Assembly: GCA_038200385.1 (NCBI GenBank)
Contig: JBBPYA010000069.1
Location: 1 to 13,398, forward strand
Length of the DNA: 13,398 nt
Direction of reading: 5' to 3'
DNA from: JBBPYA01 sp038200385
GTDB lineage: Bacteria > Actinomycetota > Actinomycetes > Mycobacteriales > Geodermatophilaceae
Of this stretch, positions 12,975 to 13,398 are shown piece by piece; the stretch's first letter is position 1, and each line of letters opens with the position of its first letter. The position numbers and the translations under genes were made by a program. Under the pieces are notes generated by a model that worked only from the letters and a program-made list of their open reading frames with translations, made no database searches and was not told where the DNA came from.

Positions 12975-13398
12975 CTACGGCGAGGGCTGCGCCGAACCAC
13001 TCGCCGTCGAGGACTGCGAGCTGGGTGCGGCGGAGCCGCTCCCGGTCGATCCCGTGCTGGACGAGCCCGAGGAGGGCGGAGCGGAGTTCCCGCCGGTCGA
13101 TCCGGTGCTTGACGCACCCGACGAACCCGACGTACCCGACGAGCCGGACGAGGGCGGACTCGAGGGGTCAGTTGGCGTCGTCGGCGTCGTCGGGTCTGTG
13201 GGTGTTGTGGGATCGGTCGGTGACGTGGTGGGCGGGCTCGTCGTCGGCGCGGGCGTTGTCGTGGGGGGAGTTGTCGTGGGAGGGGTTGTCGTGGGAGGCG
13301 TCGTCGTGGGAGGCGTCGTCGTGGGAGGAGCTGTGGTGGGGGCCGTCGTGGTCGGCCGGGTCGTGGTCGGCGCCGACGTCGACGTCGACGGGGGCGCG
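12975..13398 (-). CDS. C-terminal part of a Pro/Thr- then Ser/Gly/Thr-rich protein (5' end outside window)
   Basis: The frame is open from the right edge to a TAG at 12975-12977, giving 140 visible residues. I do not recognise the protein. The first part (about 13200-13398) is almost only Pro and Thr with some Ala and Ser, including a run of PPTTT units. It passes through TDPTTPTTPTDP into a tail of Ser, Gly, Thr and Ala that ends in AQPSP. There are no cysteines, no hydrophobic segment, and very few charged residues (one Arg, three Asp), so this is a disordered tail or linker. Such tails are frequent on secreted or surface actinobacterial proteins and can be O-mannosylated. There is no LPXTG-like sorting signal. 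In mycobacteria ESX-4 genes lie upstream of rplM, so a secretion-related protein is possible but not shown. Confidence 0.75.
   Translation of the reverse strand, partial: APPSTSTSAPTTTRPTTTAPTTAPPTTTPPTTTPPTTTPPTTTPPTTTPAPTTSPPTTSPTDPTTPTDPTTPTTPTDPSSPPSSGSSGTSGSSGASSTGSTGGNSAPPSSGSSSTGSTGSGSAAPSSQSSTASGSAQPSP
13011..13112 (-). repeat. Two imperfect 51-bp tandem repeats in the Ser/Gly-rich tail
   Basis: The encoded segments STGSTGGNSAPPSSGSS and STGSTGSGSAAPSSQSS line up with a 17-codon offset, and the DNA shares long stretches (around 13041-13058 and 13092-13109). This suggests local duplication followed by drift within the disordered C-terminal tail of the Pro/Thr-rich gene. Confidence 0.6.
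13263..13352 (-). repeat. 15-bp tandem repeat encoding PPTTT units
   Basis: Six consecutive 15-bp units are visible: four encode exact Pro-Pro-Thr-Thr-Thr (13263-13322) and two degenerate ones follow (13323-13352). Adjacent units at 13293-13322 are identical in DNA, the others differ mainly at third positions. Low-complexity repeats like this can gain or lose units by slippage, changing tail length without breaking the frame. Confidence 0.8.

Noticed and set aside
12831..13112. Plus-strand frame over the Ser/Gly-rich tail and rplM upstream region
   Set aside because: It is antisense to the Pro/Thr-rich gene and the promoter region, is Arg/Gly-rich, and matches no family.
13263..13352. Direct repeats as a possible CRISPR array
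   Set aside because: The 15-bp units are contiguous without spacers and keep one reading frame encoding PPTTT, so they are coding repeats.

Overview
The window is a GC-rich (roughly 70% or more by eye), densely packed chromosomal segment of an actinobacterium. The evidence is the strong G/C bias at third codon positions, frequent GTG starts, stop/start overlaps of the GTGA type, and a gene order (rplM-rpsI-glmM, glmS-acpS-nnr-alr, tsaE, tsaB-rimI-tsaD) that matches the rplM-to-gcp region of mycobacteria and relatives. I cannot name the genus from sequence alone. Nearly every gene is on the minus strand, so the biological reading order runs from high to low coordinates.

Reading that way, the window opens inside a truncated gene (12975-13398) whose visible 140 C-terminal residues are Pro/Thr repeats followed by a Ser/Gly/Thr tail. 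A palindromic terminator follows, then a well-formed sigma-70-type promoter and a leader of about 125 nt with two hairpins, ahead of rplM-rpsI-glmM (ribosomal proteins L13 and S9, and phosphoglucosamine mutase). After a 440-bp gap come glmS, acpS, nnr, alr, an alpha/beta hydrolase, a family-4 uracil-DNA glycosylase and tsaE, mostly overlapping or nearly touching. A single plus-strand lipoprotein gene (2280-2960) then separates tsaE from tsaB-rimI-tsaD. The tsaD gene runs off the left edge.

The genes form three functional groups. GlmS and GlmM supply glucosamine phosphates for UDP-GlcNAc, and Alr supplies D-alanine, so three enzymes feed peptidoglycan synthesis. AcpS activates acyl carrier protein, and Nnr repairs damaged NAD(P)H. 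TsaE, TsaB and TsaD form the t6A tRNA-modification machinery, with RimI (N-terminal acetyltransferase) encoded inside that group.

This is mostly conserved housekeeping DNA, and I see no convincing new multi-gene system. The least expected content is a decayed DM13-domain gene on the plus strand in the glmM-glmS gap. Its recognisable pieces sit in three frames and can be joined by three single-base losses. Other points worth a look are the structured rplM leader, a shared TAG(G/C)CT-N7-start arrangement upstream of glmS and tsaB that suggests leaderless transcripts, a perfect 7-3-7 palindrome upstream of the lipoprotein gene, and the repeat-built Pro/Thr tail at the right edge.
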